Origin: Glandiceps talaboti
Taxonomy: Eukaryota; Hemichordata; Enteropneusta; Spengelidae
Direction of reading: 5' to 3'
Assembly: GCF_964340395.1 (NCBI RefSeq)
Contig: NC_135556.1
Coordinates: forward strand, 14,083,910 to 14,147,909
DNA length: 64,000 nt
Shown: positions 62,501 through 64,000 of the stretch, piece after piece
Position numbering within the stretch: the stretch's first letter is position 1
Layout: the number at the start of each line of letters is the position of its first letter
The notes under the pieces: model-generated
The model's database searches: none
What the model was told of the DNA's origin: nothing
What the model saw: the letters and a program-made list of their open reading frames with translations, nothing else
Translations under genes and position numbers: made by a program

Positions 62501-64000
62501 AATATGATGCATCATATTATATGTGTTCTGCTACACAAATATGTCTACAAATTGGTGATGCAATAATGTGCAGGGTGTACAATACTATATGTCGTTAGAT
62601 CTAAGAAAACAGTTTCTAAATGTGACCCACTTGCAGCTTGTACAGCTTCAAAACAGATACATGAAGTCATACTTGTCCACATCGCTTTCTTACTCTCGGA
62701 TAGATACCTGCAGTATAAGAAACATACCGGTACCTGCCATTGTACTCTATAAGCAGAACTAAACATCAACCAGAACTAAGACTATAATTTATGAAATGCA
62801 GAGGTGCTTAATCAAATAAAACCAGATTTAATTATGGACATTTCAGTAATATGTTTCTGGTGCTTCACAATAAATTGGAAGTGGAAATAAAAGAATATAA
62901 GATTTGTTGTTTTGGGTAGTTTATTCTAAATTAAATGTAATGTAAAAAAAAAATTGTCACTGCAGCTAATGACATAGTAATTGAATGTCAATATCAAACT
63001 TATATGAAGATATCATATAAGTACATTAAATACTGTCCATAATTTTGTCTATTTATTATGTATATTCAGTTTTATGTTTATGGTATTTGTTTTACGTGCA
63101 GTGTGATAAAATAGGGGCATATGTTCAGTCACACTGGGTACACAAGAAACAAACAAACACATTTAAAAACAACAAGAAGCAGATAGTACATAACAAAAAC
63201 ACAAACTAATGAAACATTTTTTTTTAAACTATGATACATGTAAAATAAAATGTGTTCACATAAATAGTTTTCATCTACATAGCCTGATACGTCTTGGCCA
63301 GGAATACTGCTTGAGAGTCCTGAAGTTGAAAAATCACTTACTGAAAATTTTGAGAAAATTATACTGCAGTAAAACTGGTATACAAAGTAGGCTTAAAATG
63401 TGATTTCTGGTTTGAAACTGGAAGTGAAGTCAATTTTCATGTGAAAATAAATCTCACAAATACAATTTCAAATGGCTGCCTGTTGGTATAGGATGGTATA
63501 AAATCTAGAGACATGTAAAGTTGATGGAAACTGAAAGAAAATAACCATGGAACTTAAAACGATTTTTAGATGTTGTATGTGTAATGTGTGAAAGAATAAA
63601 TTATGATTACACTGATTCAACTTTACAGTTTTTAGATATTCTGATGGAACAATGCTTTATGTGCATATCAACCAATCACTTGCCAAACATTCAAAGACAT
63701 CAATTGTAACATAGTATATATACACAGACTAGAATCTGCATACTACATATCTGGGCAGTGTCATAAGTTATACTTGTGGTCAGCTATGGTTGATAGTATG
63801 GGTTCTAGAGCTTGCAGATTTACACAGACAATAAATTTACACGTATATCTAGTACTTTCTTACCACTATTGTGAATTAAGTAGAAAACTCAATGTTACAT
63901 TAAATAGATATTGGTAGTGACATTATACCATGTCGACAGTTACACGTCATCTGCTGTCCTAAGTAGACAGTATGAGGCAAGCACTCATTTGTTGCCTTTG
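59557..64000 (+). other. Downstream region: 3' UTR and flank
   Basis: AT-rich sequence with no convincing coding frame. It should begin with the ARHGAP6 3' UTR. AATAAA hexamers occur at about 61990, 62030, 62814, 62869 and 62886, and I cannot tell which, if any, is used. Two near-identical snippets (ACTACAGAGGGCGCTAT and ACTACAGAGGGTGCTAT, near 61400 and 61445) form a short direct repeat. Confidence 0.5.
60763..60810. repeat. (CA)n and (TCTGG)n short repeats
   Basis: A CA run of about seven units, followed by four CTGGT pentamers. Confidence 0.85.

Overview
The window is AT-rich animal genomic DNA with long introns, GT-AG splice sites and abundant microsatellites, minisatellites and palindromic MITEs. 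Its backbone is one gene on the + strand. Nine exons between 703 and 59556 join in phase to encode the last 715 residues of an ARHGAP6-type Rho GTPase-activating protein. The 5' end of the gene lies upstream of the window. The single-copy ARHGAP6-like gene, the repeat content and the nested gene fit a marine invertebrate (lophotrochozoan or invertebrate deuterostome), but the sequence alone does not fix the species.

Layout. 1-702 is the end of an upstream intron. An exon at 703-856 encodes the conserved block that starts GNCKW. A 37.7 kb intron (857-38532) follows; I see no convincing gene in it. It holds CATA/CAGA, GA, CA and AT microsatellites, 40-, 44-, 68- and about 26-bp minisatellites, several hairpin MITEs, 3' ends of a non-LTR retrotransposon and a perfect-looking 1,395-bp tandem duplication. 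After the second exon (38533-38649) an 11.9 kb intron carries a 1.15 kb DNA transposon with arms of about 400 bp and an 8-bp target-site duplication, a 61/62-bp satellite with higher-order structure, and a 31-bp minisatellite. From 50547 to 59556 the exons are closely spaced and encode a basic/Ser-rich linker, the RhoGAP domain and a Ser/Pro-rich tail that ends in a PDZ-ligand-like ETLV.

The intron that splits the RhoGAP domain (51823-56500) contains a second gene on the opposite strand (53034-54758). It encodes a 574-residue type II membrane protein with an SGNH-hydrolase-like fold, in which the positions expected for the nucleophile, the block III Asn and the catalytic His all appear substituted. 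It is probably a pseudoenzyme. Its coding sequence is uninterrupted, and a probable 5' UTR intron lies just upstream.

After the stop codon at 59556 about 4.4 kb of AT-rich sequence follows, which should include the 3' UTR. I see no RNA genes, CRISPR arrays or bacterial-type features. Most apparent open frames in the window are microsatellite or minisatellite read-throughs. The most notable items are the nested putative pseudo-SGNH gene, the long-TIR transposon with an 8-bp duplication, the 6-mer higher-order satellite at 42 kb, and the recurrence of a CCAATCA core in four separate minisatellite regions.
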